Positions 11,362 through 20,960 of a DNA stretch of 64,000 nucleotides are shown here, one piece after another. This DNA comes from Platynereis dumerilii (taxonomy: Eukaryota; Annelida; Polychaeta; Phyllodocida; Nereididae): the NCBI GenBank assembly GCA_026936325.1, contig JAPTHN010000150.1, positions 1 to 64,000 of the forward strand. Direction: 5' to 3'. The first letter of the stretch is position 1, and every line of letters begins with the position of its first letter. The position numbers and the translations under genes are program-made. The notes beneath the pieces were generated by a model. That model saw only the letters and a program-made list of their open reading frames with translations, was not told where the DNA came from and did not search any database.

Positions 11362-12254
11362 TAGAGTAGGTCGGGGCAAGAAGCCCGGGTTAGGTGAGAG
11401 GCCCCCCGAGGCTTATATCCAAACTTACATTTTTGGTGCGTTTATCTATTGATAGGATTGAAGCTAGAGGCGTTTTAGGCGACGTCACAAATTTTCATGT
11501 GGACAGCACCAAACTATAGTAGAAATTAAAGAAAGAAAAAAATGTGCATGGTTTTTGTAATTTGACTATTTCTTTGAGAGGGGTTGTCAGAAATAACTTT
11601 GGAAATTTTTTAAAGTATAATGGATATCTGCATTGCTTCACTTTATGACTATCACATCAATATGATTTGGATCATGTTTTTTGCATTTTAATTCAAAATA
11701 CAGAGGTCAAATTAAAATATGTGAGTTTGGGGCCAGAGGCCCCACATGGTATGGGGCATGAGGCCCCCTTCACTGGGGGGTCGAAGCTGCTTCAGGAACT
11801 ATTAATAATGTGTACTTTACATTTGAACTTGATAGAATAGCTAATTAAAATAGAAAAAAATTGGGTCCAAAATTGAAACAGGGCAAAAAATTAAAAAAAA
11901 TAAAAGTATGAACAGAAAAATTCAGAAATTCAGAAAAAGTGAATAGAATGCCTTAAAAAGGATAGAAGAACCCTGAGAAATAACTTTTAGGCTGAATTCG
12001 CTCGCAAAAAAAATTGCCATAGGATTATAATAGGGGGCTTCTTGCCCGATGGGTGGGGTAAGAAGGCAATTTTAATTTTTTTACAAAAATGGCCCTAACT
12101 CCTTTATTAAAATTGGTAGACATTTGTTTCACTAGTTATAAGTAGAGTCAAGTGATACCTTCCTGACAGCATAAGCATTCAAATAATCGCCAATAAAAAG
12201 TAGGTCAAATCACACCTCGAAGTAAAGGGGGGCCGCATGCCCCGACCTACTCTA
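11362..12254. mobile_element. Non-autonomous TA-flanked element, GGTCGGGGCA TIR (MITE 3)
   Basis: TAGAGTAGGTCGGGGCA at 11362 is matched by its perfect reverse complement ending at 12254, with TA at both outer ends. Words of the type GGGGCAAGAAGCC and AGGCCCC recur inside both ends (11372-11410, 11730-11775, 12033-12070, 12228-12245). The element is 893 bp with no transposase. Its design matches MITEs 1 and 2 although the actual sequence differs. Confidence 0.85.
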
Positions 12255-12566
12255 GTCAGCTAACTCTTTATGTTCAAACTACGATGTTGCTGTCGGAGTT
12301 GAATTTTAAATTGAAGGGCCGTGCTGAGCACGATCCAATGGCCTTCCCTGTCGCCTTGTAGTGTTGTCCAGGTGTAAATATTTATTCAACTTAGAGGTTC
12401 AATCTAATAACCTTTTGTTTATGTTACTGAAATGTAATTGGTACATTATAAGTCCTCAGCAGTTGTGCTTCGACTGGTTATCCAGCATACTAACAATAAC
12501 CAGCATACTAGCAATGTTAACTTCATGACATTTCTCTTTAAGACAGCCTCTTCATGAAAATGGGTA
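12255..12566. other. Short intergenic stretch, no gene seen
   Basis: Nothing coding-like or repeated is recognised between MITE 3 and the next tandem-core element. Confidence 0.3.
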
Positions 12567-14170
12567 GTTTTTAACCGGCAGGTTAATAGAGGAGGGCTTA
12601 AGTGAAATGGGACTCTTGTCCACTTGTCCACTTGTCCATGTGTCAACTTGTCCACTTGTCCACTTTCCTTGCCCCTCTGAACACAGTGCTGCAACCCAGT
12701 GAGCAATGGGGGCCAATGACAGATATGGACCTGCCCATTATGAATGGGGGATTCAGTTAGCTGTAAGGGGTTACCATGGTTACAGGTGCAATGAACAGCT
12801 GCAGCCAGCAGTGGGCCTGTGAGCCTCATTGGAGAAGTTGTCCCTGTGTCAGGATTGCTTATAATTCCAAGGCACTGTGAGAGTCAAACCATTTAAGTAC
12901 TTGTATTTTAAAGTAATTGTTCATGCCTAGATGAAGCATGGTTGCTCAGTGGATCATTATGTTTATAACACTTGGCATTGTCTACTTCTTCACCAGCTTT
13001 CTGTACAGTGCTATGATGTAATTATGTACCATTGCCAAATTATTCCTGCAGCAATGTCTATCAACACCCATCCACTGAACTCCCCCAAGAGACCAGGGCC
13101 TTCCTCAGTGCATTTCTCATTCTGACAGTATACTTTGACAAACTTTATCATTACAGCCTGTAAATTTGATATGCATAAAATGAGTGTTGCTTCCCACAGA
13201 TTTTGGCACTCTGTGACTGTGAGTCATAATAACTGATGAAGTGTCATCTTCCCAAATTTAACATCCATTGGAAACATAGAGGCTGTTTGATTAGTCATGA
13301 TGAATAGAAGGCTATTTGATTTGTCATGTGACTGATCTTAAGAGTAAAATTATTGTGACAAATCATCAATATGATGATTCACGAAGTGCCATTTTCACAG
13401 TGCAACAGCCCACTCTGTTTGGATATCAGTTTTACAGACTGTAAACTAAAGTGGTGTTTTAATTGTAGTCTGCAGAAAAGGTTGCAAAAAGACGCTTGAC
13501 ACCACAAATAAACGGGCCTGTAAAAATTCTGGCGGTCCTGTAAACCGGTTTTTACCGGCCCACATGCCTTGTGAAAGGTCAGAGCGAGTTTTAAGGCTGT
13601 TAGTATTTCACTTGGATTTATGAAATTTGGGATAGGGATTCACTTTAGGGTCTCCGTCAAAATCTTTTGGAAAAACCCAAGATGGCTGCCAAAATGGCCG
13701 CCATATTTTGAATTGCCCACTGTGACCTTAGTATTTCCTTAGATTTATGATACTTGGTACAGGGATTCACTTAGGGGTTCCCTTAAAAAAATTTGGAAAA
13801 ATCCAAGATGGCTGCCAAAATGGCCACCATATTTTAAAATACCCACTGTGACTTTGGTATTTCACTTACATTTATGAACCTTGGTACAGGGATTTACTTA
13901 GGGGTTCCCCTCAAAATTTTTGGAAAAATCCAAGGTGGCTGCCAAAATGGATGTTCTGAATTGCCCACTGTGACTTTAGTATTTCACTTAGATTTATGCA
14001 ATTTGGTATAGGGATTCACTTAGGGGTTCCCCTCCGAAATTTTTGGAAAAATCCAAGATGGCTGCCAAAATGGCCACCATATTTTGAATTGCCCACGGTG
14101 ACTTTAGTATTTCACCTAGATTTATGCAATTTGGTATAGGGGTTCACTTTGAATTGCCCACTGTGACTTT
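12567..14170 (+). mobile_element. Tandem-core repeat element, copy 2
   Basis: This is a near copy of 1361-2560: the same TTTTTAACCGGC start, the same GGTTAATAGAGGAGGGC word, and the same body through the GCCTGTAAAAATTCTGG region. A larger tandem core follows. The 3' palindromic end is missing: at 14173 the array passes straight into the start of copy 3, so copy 3 probably inserted into, or recombined with, this array. Confidence 0.7.
13590..14170 (+). repeat. ~127 bp tandem repeat, about 4.5 units
   Basis: AAGATGGCTGCCAAAATGG (or a one-base variant) recurs at about 13678, 13805, 13930 and 14056, a spacing of about 126 bp. It is the same unit family as 2440-2870, with more copies here. Confidence 0.9.
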
Positions 14171-14172
14171 AT

Positions 14173-15577
14173 TAACCGACCTAACGTCGGTTATTAGAGG
14201 GGGGTGGGTAGTGAAAGGGGACTCATGTAAACCATGTCCATGTGTCCATGTCAACATTTCTTGTCAACATGTGTGTAAAAGTCCATTTGTGACCTTAGTT
14301 TTCAACTTGGAGTAATGAAATTTGGTACAGGTATGGTACTATGGGCATGGATCTGCTAAATGTTGAGAAATCCAAGATGGCTGCCATTTTGGCGGCCATT
14401 TTGGCAGCATGTAAACGATGTCCATGTGTCCATGTAAACATTTCTTGTCAACATGTGTGTAAAAGTCCATTTGTGACCTTAGTTTTCAACTTAGAGTAAT
14501 GAAATTTGGTACAGGTGTGGTACCATGGGCATGAATCTGGGACATGTCGAGAAATCCAAGGTGGCTGCCATTTTGGCAAACAATTTTGTCAGCACTCTTT
14601 CTTAATTCTTGAACTGCCCATTGTGACCTTAATATTTCACTTACATTTATGAAATTTGGTACAGGTATGAGACTCTGGGCATGGATTGGGAACATGTTGA
14701 GAAATCCAAGATGGCTGCCATTTTGTGGTGGCCATGTTGGCAGCCATCTTTCTTCATTCTTGAACTGCCCATTGTGACCTTAATATTTCCCTGACAGTTA
14801 TGAAAGTTGGTACATGTATGGGACTCTGGGTATGGATTGTGAACATGTTGAGAAATCCTAGATGGCGGCCATTTTGTGGTGGCCATTTTGGCAGCCATCT
14901 TTCTTCATTCTTGAACTACCCATTGTGACCTTAATATTTCACTTACAGTTGTGAAATTTGGTACAGGTATGGAACTCTGGGTATAGATTGGGAACATGTT
15001 AAGATTCCAAGATGGCGGCCATTTTGTGGTGGCCATTTTGGCAGCCATCTTTTTTTATTTATTGAACTGCTAATAGTGACCTCAATATTAGTGACCTCAA
15101 TATTTCGCTTAGAGTTATGAAATTTGGTACAGGTACATTCTTGAACTGCCCATTGTGACCTTAATATTTCCCTGACAGTTATGAAATTTGGTACAGGTAT
15201 GGGACTCTGGGTATTTATTGTGAACATGTTGAGAAATCCAAGATGGCAGCCACTTTTTGGCAGCCATCTTTTGTCATTCTTGAACTGACCATTGTGACCT
15301 TAATATTTCACTTACAGATATGAAATTTGGTACAGGTATTGGCCTGTGGGTATGGATGAGGACCATGTCGAGAAATCCAAGATGGCGGCCATTTTGGCAG
15401 CCATCTTTCCTTTTTTTAGAAATCTGTTCAAACTGCATTGATTCTATACTAATAGTCTAGCATCTCCCAATCAACTATTTCTCCTATCTTCCAATATCAG
15501 TTGCTCAGTGGTTTAAGCAATGGCACCTTCGATTTCATTGCGCTAGGTCGGTTTTGAATCCGCGGATTCTTGTTTTG
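14173..15577 (+). mobile_element. Tandem-core repeat element, copy 3 (short form)
   Basis: The start is a perfect hairpin, AACCGAC-CTAAC-GTCGGTT (14174-14192), followed by the family word TTATTAGAGGGGGG. The end is TAGGTCGGTT (15544-15553), an exact inverted match to AACCGACCTA at the start, then the perfect palindrome GAATCCGCGGATTC (15556-15569). It lacks the ~950 bp body of copies 1 and 2 and is mostly tandem units. The ends support one family with inverted termini plus a 3' palindrome. Confidence 0.75.
14340..15420 (+). repeat. ~135-190 bp degenerate tandem repeat rich in AAGATGGC words
   Basis: About seven units are marked by GAAATTTGGTACAGGTATG, CATGTTGAGAAATCCAAGATGG (quoted in part) and TGAACTGCCCATTGTGACC words. 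ATGGCGGCCATTTTG is nearly palindromic. The long minus-strand frames here are translations of the repeat, not genes. Confidence 0.85.
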
Positions 15578-16069
15578 CTTTCAGTGCAGAAATTCAATCT
15601 GCGTTTAGTGGATACATGCAGTCTTTCCTCTGTTCTTCCTAATAAACAAGTTTGATGCTCTCCTAATGAAAATGTGAAGAAAAGGGCAGGCAGAGTGTCA
15701 GGAATCCTGACCCGAAATCCATGTGCTTGGAACTGGTTCACTTGTCTTATCTTTTTGGAATTCCACGACAGAGAAGATTCTGAAACATAAAGGCAATATT
15801 AGTGGGGGGGGGGGAACCTATGTACACCAAACAGTGATTTTGAAAAATGTATAAAATCAAAGTAAATTCATAAAATACTTCATTAAATATGTTGACAATA
15901 AGGTCACTGCATTATACATGTGTCACTAGTTATGTGCAGATGGTTACGTACAGATTTTATTAGTAATATTCACAGGGTCCAATTGGGAAATTTTAAAATT
16001 GATGGCCCAGTGCGGCAAGAGTGCATATTCGCTGAACAGGGGGGCATTTGAATCAATGAATAACAACGA
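15578..16069. other. Intergenic stretch with a G run
   Basis: No gene is supported. A run of ten or more G lies near 15805. The rest is AT-rich. Confidence 0.35.
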
Positions 16070-16480
16070 CTAAAATGTTTTCAACTTAACGCTTAATGTT
16101 GACTCAACCACATGAGAATGTGTTATTTTCTTTTGCTGGATGACAATTACCGAACTTCCATCAGTAATGCACACCTTGCCTTCCTCAAGTTCTTGTATTT
16201 GGTGATGCGACAGGATGACTTCAGCATCTGTCCACAATTCCTTTATCATGGAAAGAGGAAGACTGGCAAGGCCCCCGGTTAATTCATTCATCTCCTCAGT
16301 CAGTTTTCGGGTTATAGGCCCTCTGTTGTTGTTATATTTTCTCTGTATATCATTCTGGGCCTTACATGCAGCTAACCCAGCCTAGAGCTCAGTTCAGCCC
16401 TCTGCTGTTGTTACTTTTTCTCTGTATTCCTTGGCCCTTTCTCGAGCCATCTCCCCCAGTGGCAGTCAGCCTCCAAAAGG
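16070..16480 (-). pseudogene. Decayed coding segment downstream of KDZ-like block
   Basis: The minus strand reads ARERAKEY near 16440, ELEAGLAACK-like peptide near 16390, then ITRKLTEEMNELTGGLASLP and MIKELWTDAEVILSHHQ. The first part is shared with KDZ fragments A and C; the second part is not recognised. Stops separate the pieces. Confidence 0.45.
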
Positions 16481-16485
16481 TTTAA

Positions 16486-17137
16486 TCATGTTAGTTTTTC
16501 CCAGTAGAGGGGGTGATCATCCTGCAATTGGAGGGACTGAGAAATATATCCGTCTGTGTCCCAATTCCATTCTTTTTTCTCTTTTACTATTCTTTCTGGA
16601 TTTTTGAGGAAGTAACCCCTCTCAACCCCGAGGCTCCCACCATGTAAAACACACTGTTTCACGAGAGACTGATGTCCCTTGGAGGCAAGCCACAGATTGA
16701 GGGGAAAGCAGTCGGAAGCTGGATGCTCCTCGGTTACGAGTAGCTTTTGGCATGCCATCCTTGCCTGGGTAACCTCAGCATTCTTCCTGTAAAAACACAC
16801 AATGTTGTAGTGACTGAACGATCCATTGAGATTGAAGTCAATTGAGCATGTTTTCACACTTGAGTATCCGTTTCAAAAACTGAGAAATTTCTTTAAGCCT
16901 TTGCCAGAATTTGCACACCACATCCTGAAAAAAGAAGTTGACAACCATGTTTTCTATGATATGCTTGAGCACAAACAGTGGGTTGGGAAATATTTCTTCT
17001 TGAAACATGTTGGATCGAATGGAGTACAAGATCGTGATGGCATGATGGCAGACCTTGGCCAGTTTCTGAGAGTTTTTAAGAATTTGCTGTGATCTTGGCA
17101 GCAGTGAAATGTGATGTCTCACATAGCTAGTTGACAA
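16486..17137 (-). pseudogene. KDZ-type transposase fragment B
   Basis: From 17050 down, the minus strand reads HHAITILYSIRSNMFQEEIF, then FFFQDVVCKFWQRLKE, aligned block for block with fragment A (AVIASFNIRSIC..., FCQDVVCQFWPWL). A second open stretch, 16857-16486, gives RKNAEVTQARMACQKLL and PERIVKEKKEWNWDTDG, which I do not recognise but which keeps the same strand and direction. The pieces lie in different frames, and the copy is not functional. Confidence 0.6.
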
Positions 17138-17140
17138 TGG

Positions 17141-17890
17141 AATAATTTGTCAACTTTGAAGCTCGGAGGTTACATTCATATCCATACACAAATGAGTAGT
17201 CAGTAGTTGACCTAATATTTTGCCCACTGATCCTTGAAACTGCATTCTGTATCTGACAATGGCCAGCTGCTGACTTGGAACTAATTATATATAGATATGT
17301 GATAACTTTTTCTGACTAGTTTAGATCGTCTGTTACTTGATGACTGTTCTTCAGGATGTTCTTCAGTCACAATACTACTGTCGCAATCTTTTGTATGATT
17401 GTTCTTTCTTGTTGTCTTGCTTCAGTTTTACACCTGGTCATATATTTTCTCAGCCTGCTCTTCTATCCAGGTAACTTTATCTAAGTCCAAATAGATGCTC
17501 TGCTGAGAAACAGGGAAATCCACTGATGAGAACACTTGTGACAGTTTGGCATAGAACAAATCATTAGATATAACATAATGCACTACATCACAGTCTACAT
17601 GCGACATTCGTTTCTTTGTCGTCACAGGTTATTTAGTTTAGCCAAGATGTCCGCAGTTATCATGATAAACAGACTGGCAAGGTGACAAACTGGCCCCTAG
17701 AAACAAAGGGGGATACGATATATAAATCTCAGTCCAAAATACAAAATTTGTAGTTCAGATCAAGTATGATGTAGATTTGTCTGAGCTTTATCAACCAAAA
17801 ACGAGCTATACACTGTATCATAAATTTCATCAGTCGTAATTCCTGAATCAGTTGACACAAATTTCCTGTTTTCTCCCACCCTTCTAAATG
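17141..17890 (-). other. Mostly non-coding, one possible coding remnant
   Basis: A minus-strand open stretch at 17428-17625 reads HVDCDVVHYVISNDLFYAKL and YLDLDKVTWIEEQAEKIY. It looks protein-like but matches no family I know. The rest shows nothing. Confidence 0.3.
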
Positions 17891-18400
17891 ATCCAGATTC
17901 CCGATTTCAACTTCCGGTCACATTGCTGCCAGGTACTTGGCTTGGGCATCAGGTGGCAATGGTCTGTTCAGACTTCTTAGGAACTTCTCTGTAGGGCCGA
18001 ACAGTCTTCCAAGGCTGAGTTCATCTGGGTGTCTGCCAAGCCTGGAATAGCCTGGAATTTGGTTTCTCAATTTTCCAGGCCTTGAAAAGCCTGGAAAAAC
18101 CAGCATTTTGATAAAAAGGCCTGGAAAAGCCTGGAATTTAGTTTGTATCGAAATAAAAAAAGTCCACTGCTAAATTTTTGGTAATTTTTAGAGATGATAA
18201 GACCGTAGGACGAATGTTGTGTTCAGAAAAAAATGTGTGTATCGTGTCGTTAGTTGGTCAGTTCATCAACAAATTGGCCTGGAATTTTGGAAAACTTAGC
18301 CTGGAAAAAGCCTGGAATTTGGTTTCAAAAAAGCTGCAGACACCCTGGGACTTCATGTATGGCATTGATCAATGCTTTGTCATCCTGACGTTTAACCTGT
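17890..18400 (-). pseudogene. Coding remnant split by a hAT-type MITE
   Basis: Minus strand: QVKRQDDKALINAIHE (18400-18352) lies right of the MITE and LSLGRLFGPTEKFLRSLN with PLPPDAQAKYLAAM (18020-17930) lies left of it. Removing the 324 bp insertion and one copy of its 8 bp target duplication brings the two stretches together. The gene family is not recognised. Confidence 0.5.
18025..18348. mobile_element. hAT-type MITE with 8 bp target duplication
   Basis: Ends CTGGGTGTCTGC (18025) and GCAGACACCCTGG (to 18348) are inverted repeats with one mismatch. The flanks GAGTTCAT (18017-18024) and GACTTCAT (18349-18356) agree at 7 of 8 bases. An 8 bp duplication and CAGGG-type ends are typical of hAT elements. 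The interior is built of GCCTGGAAAAGCCTGGAATT repeats in both orientations and encodes nothing. Confidence 0.8.
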
Positions 18401-18639
18401 AAAATAATATATTTATTTAATCGCATTATACTGCATGCATTTTACTGATTCTCAAAACACTGCATTTTACTGATTTAGGGCAGTCCAGCCGCAAATTTTG
18501 GTCCTCTTTTCTATAGGGACAGCTTTTTAACCATTCCTCTATTTCCTACTCTAATTCTGACGACTTCTGCCCATCTTTCGCTTTCATGCATGCCCCTGAA
18601 AAATCATTAAAATGTATTTATTGGTAAATTGATTGAACG

Positions 18640-19176
18640 TTTAGAATAGTAACCATGAAAATGAGTAATTTTAGGGGATGAAGAGACAGAAATGGGAGGG
18701 GATTGAGGGTGTCTATAAAAAAATCATTCTTAATTCATTGGGATAGGTCTCCCCATCCACTGAATCATATTACGATTGAGGCGTATGTTTGGAATAATCT
18801 ACATTAGATGATGAATTTGAGAGGATGAGGAGACAGAAATGAGAGGAGATTCAGTGGAGATGGGTCTTCCCAATCCAAGTGTCCCTAAATAGCCCACTTT
18901 GATTCTGAAGGGATGTTGAACACTCACTCATTCCCCATTCAATGAAATCAGAAGATGAATGAGGTGAAGGTTCGGAATAGTTAACATGAAAATGATGAAA
19001 TGTAGGGGATGAAGAGATGGAAATGTAGGGCATGGATGGGATCTAGAAGTCATCATTATTAATTCATTGGGGATTGGTCTCCCCGATACATTGAATCATA
19101 TTGTCAATGAGGTGAAGGTTCAGAATAATCAACTTGAAAATGAGGAATTTGGGGGACAGAAATTAGAGGCTATGGA
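18640..19176 (+). repeat. Degenerate tandem repeat, ~140-190 bp units
   Basis: GATGAAGAGACAGAAATGGG-type words recur at about 18668, 18809, 18998 and 19145, with GGTCTCCCCATCC and GATGAATGAGG between them. The same units occur at 27500-27900, 36120-36440, 31140-31186 plus 32131-32280, and 39080-39260. One sub-block, CTAAATAGCCCACTTTG-GTGCTGAGGGG, resembles the 3' part of the second SINE family. Confidence 0.8.
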
Positions 19177-19204
19177 GTTTGGATTCTGATTTTGTTAATT
19201 GCAA

Positions 19205-20929
19205 ATGGGGGCACTTGGAACAACGGCAAGAGATGTAAATGCATCTGCCCCTGACATCCCAACAAAGAACTTAGAAGATGGAAAGGTCTGCACCATTGAT
19301 TGCAAACATGAAGGAAGGACAACAGGAGCAGCAAGGACAGCAGGTCATGTTTCTTGTTCCTTATGTTTACATGTGTATCACAAAGATTGTATCGAATTTC
19401 CTACTGAATTAACCTCTTTTTGGCCTTGCCCAACTTGTAGAAATCTAGCTGCTGATATGACGAGAGTGCAAGCTAAACTGGATGTGGTAATGTTGCAAAA
19501 TGACCGTCTTACACAATTACTAAATCAGCAGCAAACAATTATGGATTCACTTAAATCAATAGAAACAAAAGTCTCCCCCATCTCTAAACTCGTTTCAGAC
19601 GATGATCTCGAAAGCGATGACGACGAAGATGAAGCTGCGGAACCTGAAGGTGACCTGCTCATAGGAGACTCGCTTCTCAGAGATGTCGTACCCACGGATG
19701 AGAGCCTGACCGTTGACAGCACTAGTGGTGCTACATTCTCCTCTGTTCGCAAGACGTTAAAGAAGATAAATCCCAGAAAGAAGAAGTACAATCGAATCTT
19801 TATCGTTGCTGGAACAAACGACACAGCCAGGAAAACTCCAGCCGACAAAATTTTGAAAGAGTGCCAAGAGACCATCAAGGCTGCTAAACTTGTTTGTTCT
19901 CAAGTTATTGTATCCAGTATTCCCCCAAGAATGGACAATAAGGCTGATAAGAACAAGATAGACAATGTAAACCAGTTAATCCTGACTCTTGCAAATGACG
20001 ATGAGATCACCTACATCAATAATGACAAAAATTTTGTGTTTCTCGACAACACTATTGACACTGGACTTCTGCTCTGCGACTTGCTTCATCTGTCCAGCAA
20101 CGGCGTGGGCAAACTCCTGAAAAATCTTGGCCTCTTGGATAAAGCCAAGCCCCGAACTGGGAATAACCCCACACCAAAGAACACTCGCAACCGTGTGACA
20201 CACAACTCACCTGCGACTGCCCCTCCCCTGATGTCCCTACAACCCGTCCCTTCAACGTCCGGTGTGTCAGCCCCATCGTCAACTCAACCCCCTATTTTAT
20301 TTCACGGAGTACGCTCGCCCTTTAGTAATTTTTTTCCCAGTCCCATATCAATATGGAACATGTCTTTCAGCAGCTCCGAACACGCTTTCCAATATCAAAA
20401 ATGTGTCACTGCCCGAAATGACTATGCTGCCTCAGAAGTGTTAAATGCTGCAACACCACAAGAGGCAAAGAGAATTGGAGACTCCGTCCACACCACCACA
20501 AGATGGCATGACATCCAACAAGGGGTGATGCTTGAAATCTTAAAGACAAAATCACGGCAATGCCATCAATTCCATCAAGCATTAAAGAACTCTCATGGGC
20601 GAGAAATCATCGAAGACACTCCGAACCCGTTCTGGGGAAGAGGAAAGGATGGCAATGGGCTGAATGTTCTTGGGAAGCTACTGATGATGCTCAGAAGTGA
20701 ACTGTCGGCCCAGACCCCTCATCGTAGCTTTACCCCTCGACCAACCGTAGCCCCCGCTCGTAACATGTTCGGACACACTGAACCCCGCAGTGCCCAACAA
20801 CAACTGCGATGCTTCAATTGCGGTGAAGCATCACACACAAAAGACTCGTGCAGACATGGACAGCGTTTACGCTGTTATGCCTGTAATGGGCTCGGTCACA
20901 AGCTGAAGTTCTGCCGACACGGACACTAA
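19205..20929 (+). CDS. LINE ORF1: zinc finger, SGNH esterase, NADAR, CCHC
   Basis: A 574-residue nucleic-acid-binding ORF1 protein expected in the element's RNP. Domains in order: a PHD/RING-like zinc finger (about 29-79: CTIDC, SCSLC, HKDC, CPTC); a coiled coil (about 86-125); an acidic linker; an SGNH/GDSL esterase-like domain (about 150-300) with GDS Ser near 156, AGTND Asn near 205 and DLLH Asp/His near 291-294; a NADAR (YbiA-like) domain (about 364-500) with FSNFFPSPI, SSEHAFQYQK, PFWGRGKDGNG and LGKLLMMLR; and two CCHC knuckles (CFNCGEASHTKDSC, CYACNGLGHKLKFC, about 536-570). A PHD finger and esterase are known for CR1-type ORF1; the NADAR domain is not one I know from LINEs. The start is ATG 19205: an in-frame TAA lies at 19196, and no ATG lies between. 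Confidence 0.92.
   Translation: MGALGTTARDVNASAPDIPTKNLEDGKVCTIDCKHEGRTTGAARTAGHVSCSLCLHVYHKDCIEFPTELTSFWPCPTCRNLAADMTRVQAKLDVVMLQNDRLTQLLNQQQTIMDSLKSIETKVSPISKLVSDDDLESDDDEDEAAEPEGDLLIGDSLLRDVVPTDESLTVDSTSGATFSSVRKTLKKINPRKKKYNRIFIVAGTNDTARKTPADKILKECQETIKAAKLVCSQVIVSSIPPRMDNKADKNKIDNVNQLILTLANDDEITYINNDKNFVFLDNTIDTGLLLCDLLHLSSNGVGKLLKNLGLLDKAKPRTGNNPTPKNTRNRVTHNSPATAPPLMSLQPVPSTSGVSAPSSTQPPILFHGVRSPFSNFFPSPISIWNMSFSSSEHAFQYQKCVTARNDYAASEVLNAATPQEAKRIGDSVHTTTRWHDIQQGVMLEILKTKSRQCHQFHQALKNSHGREIIEDTPNPFWGRGKDGNGLNVLGKLLMMLRSELSAQTPHRSFTPRPTVAPARNMFGHTEPRSAQQQLRCFNCGEASHTKDSCRHGQRLRCYACNGLGHKLKFCRHGH
20294..20704 (+). other. NADAR (YbiA-like) domain within LINE ORF1
   Basis: Protein-level region within ORF1. 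It matches E. coli YbiA-type sequences over the full fold: N-terminal FHG...FSNFFPS, the SSEHAFQ helix, P-x-EAKRIGD, W-HDIQQGVMLEILKTK, then NPFWGRG-DG-GLNVLGKLLMMLR. These are the segments most conserved in the family, so the fold looks complete. Family members are linked to NAD or ADP-ribose chemistry, including removal of ADP-ribose from nucleic-acid bases; what this one does is inference. Confidence 0.85.
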
Positions 20930-20960
20930 ATTAATGGCCAAGCTGATGTGGCCGGAGTGA
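20930..20960 (+). promoter_or_regulatory. ORF1-ORF2 junction
   Basis: After the ORF1 stop TAA (20927-20929) the same frame stays open into ORF2, with no second stop. The nearest downstream ATG (20934) is in another frame and encodes 8 codons ending at 20960. The first in-frame ATG of ORF2 is 21092. ORF2 may be made by termination-reinitiation at a near-cognate codon such as GTG 20948, by stop read-through, or from ATG 21092. The sequence alone does not decide. Confidence 0.6.

Noticed and set aside
14486-15227. Several minus-strand open frames of 69-94 codons
   Set aside because: They are translations of the tandem repeat, with the same peptide repeated unit by unit.
13590-15420. CRISPR-like array
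   Set aside because: Units are head to tail without unique spacers, are 127-190 bp long, and lie in a eukaryotic genome.
19199-19204. TTG start for LINE ORF1
   Set aside because: The ATG two codons later is the first ATG after an in-frame stop and needs no unusual initiation.
20262-20444. Small frames inside ORF1 on either strand
   Set aside because: They overlap the strongly supported ORF1 domains in other frames.
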